A DNA stretch of 64,000 nucleotides, taken from the NCBI GenBank assembly GCA_036245805.1, contig BTRK01000002.1, positions 23,367,067-23,431,066 of the forward strand, written 5' to 3'. Source of the DNA: Pristionchus mayeri (taxonomy: Eukaryota; Nematoda; Chromadorea; Rhabditida; Neodiplogasteridae). The position numbers and the translations under genes were made by a program. Positions 51,001 through 61,522 of the stretch are shown in pieces; positions within the stretch are counted from its first letter, which is position 1; every line of letters starts with the position of its first letter. The notes beneath the pieces are model-generated. The model saw only the letters and a list, made by a program, of their open reading frames with translations, searched no databases and was not told the origin of the DNA.

Positions 51001-54000
51001 GTTAGGGGGGGCCTCGGTCCGAGTGAAATGTTGCATTTTTAATTTCAATTCAATTCAATTCAATTATTTATTCCGTTCATGTGGGAGAATTCAAGATATC
51101 ATTGTGGAATGGTGTCGAAAAACGGAGGTCCTTCTAGAATGAACAATGAAAAGGATAAAATGAAATGAACTTTGAATAGCCGTTTTTACGAAATTTCGGC
51201 AAAAGAACGATGTTCTGCGAATGAGTTTCATTTAATGATAAGGATCCATCTCCTTAGGACCGCTTTAATGGAGATGGACCTACTTATTTCTTACGAAAAA
51301 TCTGACACGACTTTTCGTCAATATCCTAGAAATGGTCTGTTCCTCTCGATTCTCAAGCAAAAAACATGATAGATTTCTACGCACGTGAAACTAACTTGAT
51401 AAGACGACTTCGAAATCCATTTATGTCACACCAGATGATATCCATCGAACTGAAATCGCAAAAGGTAATTCTAGAGTGGCTCACATCTTCTCGGATAACG
51501 TTTTTGCCAGAAACCGGCCCTAAGATACATGAACAAGCAAAGTGAATTCCTAACTCCGGTTTTCCAACGTAGGATGCGCGCCACTTTCGCGTAGCTGCGG
51601 CGTCACTTACATGAAGCGGCGCCGTAACTTTTACGAAGCTGTGCGGACTTTCGCGAGGTGGCGTTCTAAGGTGTCCGCACCGCTTCGCAAAAGTGGTGCG
51701 CATCCTGCGTTAGAAAACCGGAGAACGAAAGCAACTGAAAAAATCACTCACTGAGAATTCGTCAGCAGCCGAGGGATAAACTTCGTTCATAAATATTCGC
51801 AGTTTTCTTCTACTCTTGGTTCTTTGGACTCGCGCAACAAAAGCCAACGAGCTCACTGCAAATGATATTAAATAGCATTAGATCAATGGCTCAATCAACG
51901 AAAGAATGGACAATCAGTTAAAATGAAAAATGCTACACAATCAAGCATGTTATAAATTTTGTAATCGATGAATGACTTACTCATTCTCATTAAGCCATTC
52001 TTAATTTGCTGCTTACGCTGCGAACGACCTTGATCGATGTCGTGAAACGCATCATATGTTACCTGCAATGTAAAAAACATTGTAAAAAAACATGACAAAA
52101 TTTGAACAAAATATCGGACAAACGACAATAAGACGGGACATATATCCACTATGCAACTATAGAACTATTCACTATAATGAGAGCTGATTGTTCTACATGC
52201 GAATCAAGACGATACATACCCAATGACTAGAGCGAGTGGCTGCAAGACCCATTTCAATATAGCACCCACATGTTGGTTAGCTACATCGCGGCGCTCTGTG
52301 TCTACACTAATCCACGAGGGAGAAACGGAGTATATTTAAATCATTGAACCATTAAACAAAACGACAGAACGCGAAATTAATCGATAAACCATGCTAGCAC
52401 ACCGATCCGTAAATTTATATGTCAGGACCGGCAAAAGGTGCGTACCCGATCGCTATTTCCTCATCCATTTTAAAAGGGGACCTTTCCCGTTGTAAGTGGA
52501 AGAGAATAATAGTACTCAAGGAAGCTAATTAAAAGATAAGGTGAATTTGATTCGACTCACTTCGTTAAAAGCAGCTACCAGAAGCATGAAATGAAGTTAA
52601 TATCAACCAATCGTAAACATCATGTTACATTCACCGAACCTCAACAATGTTGAAGCTGATTACGTAACTAACCGTTCAAATTTCGACTAGAATAATCTCC
52701 ATTCAATCACATTCTTCTTCCGAAGCATTGGCTATCTGGAATCACAAAAGAAGAGTGAAAAACACAGGCGATTTCATAAAATCGATTAAAATCATAAATA
52801 TTGATTGAAATATTAAAAATAATATGCAAAAAATGCGCTGAGACGCCGTCCAGATACTCTTACGAAATCAAGCTTGATATCAACTTGGAATCGCAGGTCG
52901 CCAGACTGTACTTGATTTCAACTTGGAAACGAGTTTCACTTGATATCATGTTGGGTGCGCACACCAGAGTAACTAATTTAGAAGTGCACGATCCCACAAT
53001 TCTTACAATGTGTTTCACTTGTGTCATTGATTTTTATTTAATGATCGCTAGCATTCATTACTGACCACACTCAAACGGGAAATGGCAGGTTCTTTCTTTG
53101 TGCGATCAAATCAAACCCAAATTGGAGTATGCGCTAATTATAGAATAGAATAGATTTATACATGCCTTCTTTTTTGCATGTGGGTTTGTTACAATGAAAT
53201 AAGTAGGAAAGGTGGGGGGAGGATAATCTTGTAATTATCTTCATTTCTTTCCATCAAGGAACGCTTTAATGAATTCTGTGGATGACGAATTAAATTTCGA
53301 CGTCTGTAAAACATACATTAGTGATTTTGTTATTCGAATAGCAAAGCTATTCTCGCGTAATTTTGTTTTTGGCATATCTACAAAAATCTTGTGACCGGCA
53401 CCACGAGTTCGAGTTTTCATAAACGTAAAGAATTTATCCCGTGACAATGCAAGCTTACCATTACCAAATATCATTTGGTATGCTAATTTTGCATCATTTA
53501 CACGCCGTCTATGCTCCAACGAATGCAAATTTAGTGCTTTGTTTCTTTCGGTATGGTTCGGCCTATCATTATAAGAACACTTGAAAGCTTTGTAAAATAT
53601 TCTACGCGTTACTGAATTTTGAACTTTTTCAATTCTATCTCTGTCAGTGGAATGAATCGGGCGTGCTACACTCGAACTGAATTCCAGTGTAGGCCTTATA
53701 TAAGTACAATATGCATTAAGCAGAATTTTTTCATCTCTTGAATGTAAAGCTTTGAAAACAAGATTTGCTTTAGTTTCTGCTACTTTACAAATAGTTTTTG
53801 CATGATCTCTCATTGAGAGATTACGATCAATCATAATTCCGAGATCTCTGACACGGTCTTTGGGTTCAAGCTTCTGATTTCCAACAAAATAGATGTAATT
53901 TAGATTTTGACGACCCAAATGAATCACACTGCATTTTTTATTCGCAATATCAAGCTGTCAAGTATTACTCCATTTTAGAATTTCATTAATGCTATTTTGA

Positions 54001-56999
54001 TTTCATTAATTGGAGATATTTAGTGGTACTCACTAGTACTTTGTACATGTAACATTTGGTGAGCTTGGAAGGAAATATAATATGAATTATTTATTTGATC
54101 ATGGTATTTCGTCGAAAATGCAGAAATTATGATTCAGACTTTTTGAAATATTTTATTGTTGCAGATAGAGCAGTTGACCGATTCTTCCCATATTTTTGGA
54201 TGTATATTACGAAATTTATGCAAGACAAAACTAAGAAAACTAAGGTGATTTCATTAAGAAGAAGACGTTCACAAAGAAATAAAAATAAAGGAAAACGCGA
54301 TTTTGGGTCAGTACAGTACCCATTGCATAAACGTTTCTTTAAAATTGGGGAAGGTAGCTAATATAAATTCCATTGGTTACATGATTGGGTAATGGTTACT
54401 CTATTCACCTGTGTTGGAATTTGGGATGTATAATTAGTACGGCGGGTTTTATCTTCACCCGAACAAAAACGAACGAACTTTTAAAACACCCTAATATAGT
54501 GTCTCATCTTGGTCGTCACATAGGATACATACCTGTCGGCGGAAGATTTCCCTGATGGAGACTCCGGGAAACTCGATGTGGTGTATTTTTTGAGAGAAGA
54601 AGTCGTACGGGCACGTGGGTTTACACATGTATAAAAACGTGGGACACAGAAATAAATTTGAATGGTTTTGCTACCCTTACCGTAAAGAGGCAAAATGGCG
54701 ACGCACTACACTAAATGCCGGCTAAATTTGCCGGTCCCCCCACACTTGAAAGCCAGATTCGGATTTAAATGCACTGAACGCCGGTTTTGGTGTACGGATG
54801 TCCGGTTGTGTAAGGTTAACTATTGTACTTAATTTGTAATTTGCACAGCTGGCACCTGTCCCACACCTGAAGAATTTATTTGTCTTGCGGAAAATATTTT
54901 GAGCCCACGTGACGGGCTTAACCCTCAGAGAAGGTCTTTTCCTTATCTCATCAAGAGCTTTCGATTGTTTTTATAAGTTCATTTGCATAACGTTGAACTG
55001 AGATAAAAACAAGCAAAACGTGATTGATATGGGGAATCAGAATCTCCAATAAAATCGCATTGTAAAGAGAAAAGCATTGAGAAAATTAAAATTTAAAGTG
55101 TTTTTTACGATTGTTATAGGAATATGGCGCTTTCCATCCATTTTAAGCGAATATATTTATTTGCAGATGAATTCATTACGCTGCGGTTTAAAAAAATGCT
55201 CGCTGTAGGTAGGGAGAGCAGGCGGGTTTCTTCAAAATGCTTCTAAAATAAAATGCGCATAGAATCCGATGGTTTATGAGCTGCCGATACGATTTTGACA
55301 ACAAAAAATTAACAATTTTGCGAAATAACTTAATTATGCGAATTAGCAAAATCAACGCCCACGGCAATATTTTCACCAACACACCTGGAAAAAATGGTCC
55401 GCTAAAATGAACTAGTACTGTGGCACGGTGCAATGTTTTTTTTCCTGAGGAACGGTGTATTTTTAAAAAAATGTTGCCTGAAACTGGTACTTTTCAAATT
55501 GTCAGGCAACTTTAGCTATACGGTTTTCGGTTTATTATATTGATTTACTCATAAATTATAATTTAATCACTAATTAATGTTTAGTTGCCATTTTCTGCCT
55601 TCCGGAACGTCATCTAGCTATCAATTAGCGAAGGGCGCCTTCTATTCTAGCGAATATGGAATATGCAGCCTAGTCACTAAACACAGAATTGATATACTTT
55701 CAATGCTTAGTAAATCTTTCTGTGGTTATTTTGATCTGAAATGGGACCATTTCTCTTAACGGGGTGTTGAGAAAAAAATTGCCGTGACGCCGAGGACTAG
55801 GTACCGTACCCCTCCGTCTGCCACCGTTGAACTAATCAGCAACTGACTTTTTATTTTTCAATTTTTCAATATTTGTTTTTCTTCATTTTAAAATTAAAAT
55901 TATATGAAAATATGTTTTCGTATTGATATAAATGTGGCCGAGAAAAATGAATGTCGAAAAAAAACCCGTTTTTGGTCCAGTTTGGAGGCAAAACTCGACG
56001 TATCTTCAATGCTCCCTCTGCCACATTAATGCAAATCGCGGGATTGTGTGCTCTAGGGTTCCTAAATTGTATGGGTAACGAAATATAAGGTGTGGCAGAG
56101 GGAGCAAATCAATAATCGGTAGAAGGAGTGCAAACTAGGTAGAAGGAGTGCAAACCAACGCATTTTTCTAAATCGACTGAGAAGTGCATTATACGGGACT
56201 CCAAAGTGGACAAAATGATGTGGGACGATAACTGACATAGGGAGCATTCACTCAGACCAGGAAAAATTAATCTTTATCTAAATAAAAGCGTTGAAAACAA
56301 CAGAAAAAAATTTCAAAATTTCACAAGGTGGTTGCAATCGCAAAGTGAAAAGAAATGTTGTGCGTGGTCGACGTTTCCCGCGTACTGTCAGTAGAAATTC
56401 TAAAATGACCATGCTCTGCGGTCCCTAGCTGTAGGTCAAAAATTGAGATATGATCATTCGAAATGGGAGATCATTACTACCCTTCAGTATTCAAATTTCG
56501 AGAAACGAAGTTGATTGGCGTTCTTCTCGTGCCCATTTTGGTCATTCTCAATAGTTGTTGCGAAATCGGAGACATGGCCCCCATAGCGCTGACGAAAAAC
56601 ATCCGGGAGCTAAATTCCCGCACTTTTTTTCTTTAATGACTGCGGGCGTGCCATTTTTTCATATGTATTTTCTCCGGGGACCGTGCGGAGACCAACAATT
56701 ATTTTTTGTCGCATCAGTGCCTCATTTTCCAATGTTTTTTATAGGAGACTCGTGTTAACCAACATCATCCGGTAAACACCTTGGAAATATTTATGCTTTA
56801 AGAATGTAAGCGAGGAGTTGGCAACTGCAAGAACGGAGATCGGAAGACTGCAGAAATTATACACGGTGATCACTTAGGAAGACGCCGATAATGGGTTGGT
56901 TGACAGAAAGCATGTGTCGACCTGAAGAGTGCTCGCAAGCAGATGGATGTGACTGCAATGGAAACCAGTACGGAGAAACATGTTTTTATAAAAGACTAA
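48010..56999 (+). CDS. Gene 3: small coiled-coil protein, about 83 aa, 3 exons
   Basis: Model: join of 48010-48113, 56811-56865 and 56907-56999. The ATG lies 5 nt after ATTTTTAG, a spliced-leader-type acceptor. Exon 1 (34 codons, acidic MSYMPLDFDDYPEVKKEV) ends at a GTAAGA donor in phase 2. Exon 2 (EELATARTEIGRLQKLYT) and exon 3 (KACVDLKSARKQMDVTAM to a stop) are separated by a 41-nt GT-AG intron. The last two exons are convincing together. Joining them to exon 1 across 8.7 kb rests on phase and on continued heptad character; the acceptor TGTAAG is weak and intermediate exons may exist. No family recognised. The large intron contains two minus-strand genes and the 4.9-kb element. Confidence 0.42.
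48114..49480. other. Intron sequence with scattered repeat pieces
   Basis: 48180-48245 is the reverse complement of 56465-56546 (GAACGAAGTTGATTGG-type blocks), so the open frame there is a repeat. 48300-49050 shows nothing I can name. 49052-49137 (minus) reads ARVFPKIAEDAIFDLFHSM to a stop after an ATTCATAG acceptor and could be a stray terminal exon, but I could not join it in phase. Confidence 0.4.
49492..54628 (-). CDS. Small gene split by the 4.9-kb long-TIR element, about 69 aa
   Basis: Model: complement of 49492-49605 and 54533-54628. Exon 1 starts MCKPTCPYDFF and runs 32 codons to a GTATGT donor in phase 0; exon 2 starts after GCAAGCAG and reads RNIDYHGDMFTALTEGK and on to a stop. With the transposon (49619-54494) and one TA removed, the intron is only 49 nt, a normal nematode size. 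More exons may exist: 54.7 kb has a possible upstream donor, and 49420-49480 (minus) reads LGHFEFKEDTFSEMKFRG but does not join in phase. No family recognised; possibly already a pseudogene. Confidence 0.38.
50393..52252 (-). CDS. Gene 4: six-exon gene inside the long-TIR element, 137 aa
   Basis: Model: complement of 50393-50498, 51396-51449, 51485-51519, 51752-51855, 51981-52062 and 52220-52252. All junctions are GT-AG with good acceptors (ACATTGCAG, CATTTGCAG, GATTTCAG, GTTCTTCAG), and the 414 nt stay open across phases 0,1,0,2,2. The product is basic: residues about 12-40 include DAFHDIDQGRSQRKQQIKNG; the middle has RVQRTKSRRKLRIFMNEVYP; the C-terminus has VFTRRRSKLWHNSKQLLKF. No signal peptide and no family recognised. 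The start is the only ATG open to exon 2; upstream exons cannot be excluded (52440-52640 has donor-like sites). It could be the element's own gene or a captured host gene. Confidence 0.55.
50520..51125. repeat. GCCTAAGA repeat pieces and a truncated LINE tail
   Basis: 50527-50825 and the inverted 50860-51000 are copies of the GCCTAAGAATCGAGC module of 33.5-35 kb. At 51035-51125 (minus) GGAATAAATAATTG is followed by AATTG microsatellite units, the tail structure of the LINEs here. Both lie in intron 5 of gene 4. Confidence 0.65.
51556..51725. mobile_element. Small hairpin element, CTCCGGTTTTC ends
   Basis: Ends CTCCGGTTTTCCAACGTAGG and complement. The arms pair GGATGCGCGCCACTTTCGC with GCAAAAGTGGTGCGCATCC; the core is GC-rich with several GCGCCG motifs. 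About 170 bp, in an intron of gene 4 (between 51520 and 51751). No coding capacity. Confidence 0.75.
53140..53990 (-). pseudogene. 5'-truncated LINE, reverse transcriptase C-terminus
   Basis: The frame 53241-53927 (228 aa) matches the region after the catalytic palm: KDRVRDLGIMIDRNLSMRDH, IRPTLEFSSSV and RRRVNDAKLAYQMI correspond to the thumb and C-terminal blocks of the 40.9-kb LINE. An in-frame stop precedes it near 53955. The 3' end is followed by TATTC microsatellite units (53143-53160). Inserted inside the long-TIR element. Confidence 0.88.
55360..55786. mobile_element. Transib-like element, complete, TSD ACGCC
   Basis: A 427-bp element with ends CACGGCAATATTTTCACC and GAGAAAAAAATTGCCGTG, flanked by ACGCC (55355-55359 and 55787-55791). 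The surrounding repeat at 24970 lacks it. It is the reference copy for resolving the nested 16991-19687 element. No transposase. Confidence 0.88.
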
Positions 57000-57689
57000 A
57001 AAAACTTGCACATAATAAGGTGCAGCACAGTTATCAAACAAGGACGATATTGACCCTCTAATACCAACGCCTTTATCAATTTCACCATGAAAATTTTATG
57101 CACTCGAAGTTGGATCATCCGAAAATAAGTTATTTTTTCTTGGCCTCACATCAACATCAAGAGCGTTATAATGCTCTGCATAAAAGTCATAAATCACGAG
57201 CTAAATTCCTTCAATTTGCCTAAATCATGCCGTGCCAGGAGCCTAGTTGAATCAAAAAAACCGGAAGTGCCTTTATTTCTGGACTACCGTAATTTTTCAA
57301 CTCAGTTTTTTTGTAAAATGAGCTGCTGTATTTTTATTTGTGGCGTTTTCATTAGGAAAAAGGATCTTTCTTGCGATTTAGACCGTAACTAATTGTATGC
57401 AAAAAAATAAATAGTGTCAAAACACTACCATTCTTTCGGAAGATCGACCCCTTAATTTTTACACACCATCTTTTTATTGATAAATTGAGCATTGTATGGT
57501 CAATTTTGTATTGATTTCAGTGAACTGGGCATGCCTAAGAATCTGAAAATACTCAGAAAATTGGTTAAAAATGTTTTTGCAATTTTGATTTAAAACGCCC
57601 GACTGCCACGACGCATACTGTAGCGCAAGGCATAGAAATGGCGAGCGCGAACATAGCAGCATTTCTTCTGTGGGCCTAAAGGTAAGTGA

Positions 57690-57860
57690 TGAGCGATCGG
57701 TACCTAACTTTTAGGGTCCTCGGGTCATGAAAAGGATTTTTTTCTGTATTGAACTAATTTCTAGCGTGCCTAGAATCTCATTAGATATGTAAGTAACGAG
57801 TTCTCAGTCGTAAATTTTCCGAATTCGAATTGGGCGAATACTTTCCGGTGATGATGTAGG
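57690..57860. repeat. Remnant of the CAGTATCGCCGG Tc1-like family
   Basis: GAGCGATCGGTACCTAACTT and GGCGAATACTTTCCGG resemble the right part of 21249-22589 (GAGCAATCGGCACC, GCCAATACTTTCCGGCG). One arm only and decayed. Confidence 0.6.
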
Positions 57861-57861
57861 T

Positions 57862-58058
57862 CGCACTATCGATTTCTCCCATCAGGAGGAACCGCATCTT
57901 TTACGTGTTGGGCATGAGCTCGCTGGATTCGAGGTTATTGTCTCCTCCCTGCGACCATTGGCTTTCACATCTAACAAAACCGCTTCTGTTATTTCGAGGA
58001 TACACCCAGTTATCACAACATGCATCACATTAGACAGTATTTCTATCCGTGAGTAGCG
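57862..58058 (+). other. Coding-like open segment, unrecognised
   Basis: An open frame reading DFSHQEEPHLLRVGHELAGF and VIVSSLRPLAFTSNKTASVI to a stop has a more protein-like composition than its surroundings. It follows directly on the Tc1-like remnant. No ATG, no sure splice sites; the other strand is also open. It could be a captured exon or chance. Confidence 0.22.
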
Positions 58059-58189
58059 ATATTGTCACTTGTATGGTCTGAACCCTAATTTTGCAAATCG
58101 CGAATTTGCCATTTCTGATCCGTGAAAAGTTTGTTAACATAGTTTAGAGCGCACGCATGTGCAAACACCTTCTAAAGGAAAAAATAAGA

Positions 58190-58560
58190 AAATAAAATTC
58201 AAATATTGCCTCATAGATTGCACTTCTGGGGCAGCTCACTTTCTACCCCTAAACACACAATCACCCTCCCCTGCATCTCTCTGGAAGCACCGCTCTCTGG
58301 TCAGTTTAGATGTGGGAGGTAGACCGATTTGAGCACCCGCGCTTGCCCGTCTTCTGCTCTCTCGACCCTGGCTTGGTTAGAGCGCGCTTGAAAGAGAAGA
58401 CGGGAGGGCGTCTGAGGGATCGATGAATAAAATCGATGCGGCTGTAACCTCTAATCCTCCCGCCCTCTCCTCCAATAGAGGTTGCGGAGACTGTGACCTC
58501 ACAAGGTAGATCATGGCTCCCGCTACGCCCGAATGGCCAACAATAATCAACAATAATTTT
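58190..58560. other. C/T- and G/A-rich low-complexity stretch
   Basis: Runs such as CCCTCCCCTGCATCTCTCTGG and GAAGACGGGAGGGCG, partly inverted relative to each other (CCGTCTTCTGCTCTC and GAGAAGACGGG), form a loose stem. It looks like the GA-rich loop of other palindromes here. No gene visible. Confidence 0.45.
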
Positions 58561-59536
58561 TCTTTTATAAAAAATATTCTCAGCGGAAATAATAAGTTCG
58601 CGCTAGCTGACCGAAAGTGTTACGGTGTATTTCTATGTTTTTCCACGGCCCCCGGAGCATCGACATAAGGAAAGGAAAAGCGCCCGGGGGCTGTCCAGGA
58701 AATAGCTTGAGCTATATAAAAATATGCTGCAGGATTACCGCTAAACATGAAATTCAGGGTTTTAGTTTGATCGCGAACTGAGTTTGCAGCTCGTTTCGTG
58801 CATATTAGGGGTGATAAGACATTTCGCACAAACAAATTCGAATAATGCGTGTTGTTCGAACTAGAACGTTTCGAACAAAAAAAATTGAAATAATCAACTT
58901 CGAACAATCCACTTCGAACTAGGACTTTTCGCACAATTTTCGTGAGCGCGCACATAACTTTGGAAGCTATTTTCGGTTGATTGAAATTATTTTTCCGTAA
59001 TTAGGGACTGCAACGGCGTTAACGAACAAGCAAAACAATTCACAAATTGATAAGCAATTGAAAGCTATGCCTACCCCATTTCGACTTTTCACTTTAGTTT
59101 TTAATAAAAATGACCAAAAAAAGAGAAAAACAATAATAAACATAAGTCAAAATGCCGACGCTTTCAGTCCAAGTGGAGCGCATCTCAAGTCACTCCTTTA
59201 CTCCTACCTATTACAAACTGAAAGACTTGTAGTTATATGACTAACGTCGAAACGATTTCGTTTTAATTATTCTATGTAGAGCGCACTCTGAAAAATCTGA
59301 ATGACGTAATAGAAGAAGAATACAAACTTTAATCGACCAAGAAGAAAAAATCGATCACTGCTACTACACAAACTACGGTAGTTCGCCGCGTCAAATTCAC
59401 AATAATCAGTTTCAAATCAATATCTGTAAATGGGGGGGGGGAACTGTTCACGCCTTGTTTTCATATGAAAAATCCATTTCTCGTATATGAATAACATGCT
59501 AAAAAAAGATCGCATGAACAGTTCCCCCATTTAGAG

Positions 59537-60596
59537 ATATGACGCCACCAGAAAATCGAGCTGAATTTGCCATTCATGGGAATGGAGGAAAATCGAAAAT
59601 TGAGTTCTAGCCGGTTTTGGTCATCCTAAGGCATACCTGAGTGACCCCCGAAGTCTTATTGTGCAGACTTCATTTTGGAGCTTCCTACACCGGGTTGCAA
59701 TTCGGCATCACTCACTTCAAGGGCCGATTTCTCGAAAACGGTGAATGATTGAGCAAAATTGACCTCTGAGTGACCCCAACTCATTTTTGGAGCTCTGTCG
59801 ATCTATCTAAACCAATTTCTCTGAATCCGATTTTTAATAGTGGTACACTTCAGGGAATTTTTCTCAAAAATGTAGGTGCACATGCAGCTCAAATTTTCTG
59901 AGTGAATGCAGCTCAGCGAGAGCTTTCAAATGAGTGGTCTGCTAAGAAAATACGGACACGGTGGTGAGAGTTTCGCCCCTTTTACGTTTTTCGATAATTT
60001 GAAGGCACTCATTCCTCGCCACACCGCGCGTTTTTGAGAGTGCAGAGTGAAATTATCCCATTGTCCCTCACTCCCCCCCCCCCCCATTGTTCTCATTCCT
60101 CCTTCATTCCAAAAATACGTGCGGTGTGCGAGGAATGAGTGCCTTCAAATTATCGAAAAACGCAAAAGGGGCGAAACTCTCACCACCGTGTCCGTATTTT
60201 CTTAGCAAACCACTCATTTGAAAGCTCTCGCTGAGCTGCATTCACTTAGAAAATTTGAGCTGCATGTGCACCTACATTTTTGAGAAAAATGCCCCGAAGT
60301 GTACCACTGTTCAAAATCGGATTCAGAAAAACTGGTTTAGATAGATGGACAGAGCTCCAAAAATGAGTTGGGGTCACTCAGAGGTCAATTTTGCTCAATC
60401 GTTCACCGTTTTCGAGAAATCGGCCCTTGAAGTGAGTGATGCCGAATTGCGACCCGGTGTAGGAAGCTCCAAAATGAAGTCTGCACAATAAGACTTCGGG
60501 GGTCACTCAGGCATGCCTTAGGATGACCAAAACCGGTTAGAACCAATTTCACCATTCCCACGCCCAGCTCGATTCTCTCATGAGAGGCGTGATATT
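59537..60596. mobile_element. Palindromic element, ATATCACGCC ends, copy 3
   Basis: Starts ATATGACGCCACCAGAAAAT and ends CTCTCATGAGAGGCGTGATAT-like. The arms of about 500 bp pair along GAATTGCGACC and CAAATTTTCT blocks; a C run of 14 sits in the loop at about 60070. The interior is homologous to 13599-14794. Confidence 0.83.
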
Positions 60597-60616
60597 CTGA
60601 ATTAACCAAATTTACA

Positions 60617-61522
60617 TAGGGACCGCGGAGGGCTGTTTAAAAATGCACTCTATATCAATTCCGAAATTCTTATCTTATGAAATCGGGATTGCGGAATCGA
60701 TTATGAACAAAAATAGTCACCGAAAAAAATCATAACGATAATACAACTATTTCTAAAAAAATTACATTTTACCAGAGATCTACCGTAATTTTTGGTACAG
60801 AATGGGGCGAATTTGTTACTTATGAGGCATGGTTGTTTTCAAAAATTAATTAATGCGTTATGTGAATTTTTAATTTTTAAATTTTGCTGATTTATTTTGA
60901 TAACATATGCGAACGGTAAGCTTAAGGTCAATTTGTCGCACTCTACTGCTTCACAGCCCGATAATCGAACAATCGCTCATTTTGACTTTCACTGCTATAA
61001 ACAAGGTCTCCGAACGACGAACCGTCATTTTTGTACATGTTTAGGACAGAGGGGAGGTAGCTGCATGTGATTAAATGTTCAAATTAAACTGGGCACTCAG
61101 AAAAGTGGAGAAAATCAAGGTTAACCGAGAAAAATGTCAGCATTGTCTCAAAAATAGGCCATAAACCATGCTTCCGAACGAAACCCGAGCATGGCCAGTG
61201 CCTCTGTAGAGTGCAGGGATGCTTAGAGCAATCAACTGAATAGAACACTAAAACTGGGCACTCCGATTTAAAGAGAAAAATACAAATCATTAGAAAAATG
61301 TGAAGCGCAATTTTCTAACAATCCGTTTATTTACGTTTTATAACCACTATATTACTTAATTCAGTTACGATTTTATATCTTCAGATGATGCTATATCGAT
61401 TGTACCCAAAAAGTAATTAATTAAAATAAAATAAATAAATAAAATGGTGGTGTGATGATGTGTGAGTTTTCCCAATGCAAAAAATGGTGAACGGCAGATA
61501 GGACGGAGCTCCGCGGTCCCTA
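60617..61522 (-). mobile_element. hAT-like non-autonomous element, copy 2, TSD AATTTACA
   Basis: A 906-bp element with ends TAGGGACCGCGGAG and CTCCGCGGTCCCTA, flanked by AATTTACA on both sides (60609-60616 and 61523-61530). An 8-bp duplication and TAGGG-type ends place it in hAT. Nearly identical to 15977-16898 in the opposite orientation. No transposase. Confidence 0.92.

Larger units (their letters stand above)
49619..54494. mobile_element. 4.9-kb long-TIR mariner-like element carrying a spliced gene
   Basis: Inverted ends TTGGGGTGTTTCAAAAGTTC and its counterpart (TTAGGGTGTTTTAAAAG) are bounded by TA (49617-49618, 54495-54496). Similarity between the ends continues inward for about 230 bp at roughly 70 percent, so these are long terminal repeats rather than two solo ends. 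The outer 25 bp resemble the ends of the mariner at 10175 (TTGGGGTGT...AAAGTTCGT). No transposase is visible. Inside are a six-exon gene (50393-52252), a LINE fragment (53140-53990), a LINE tail (51035-51125) and a hairpin (51556-51725). Confidence 0.75.
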
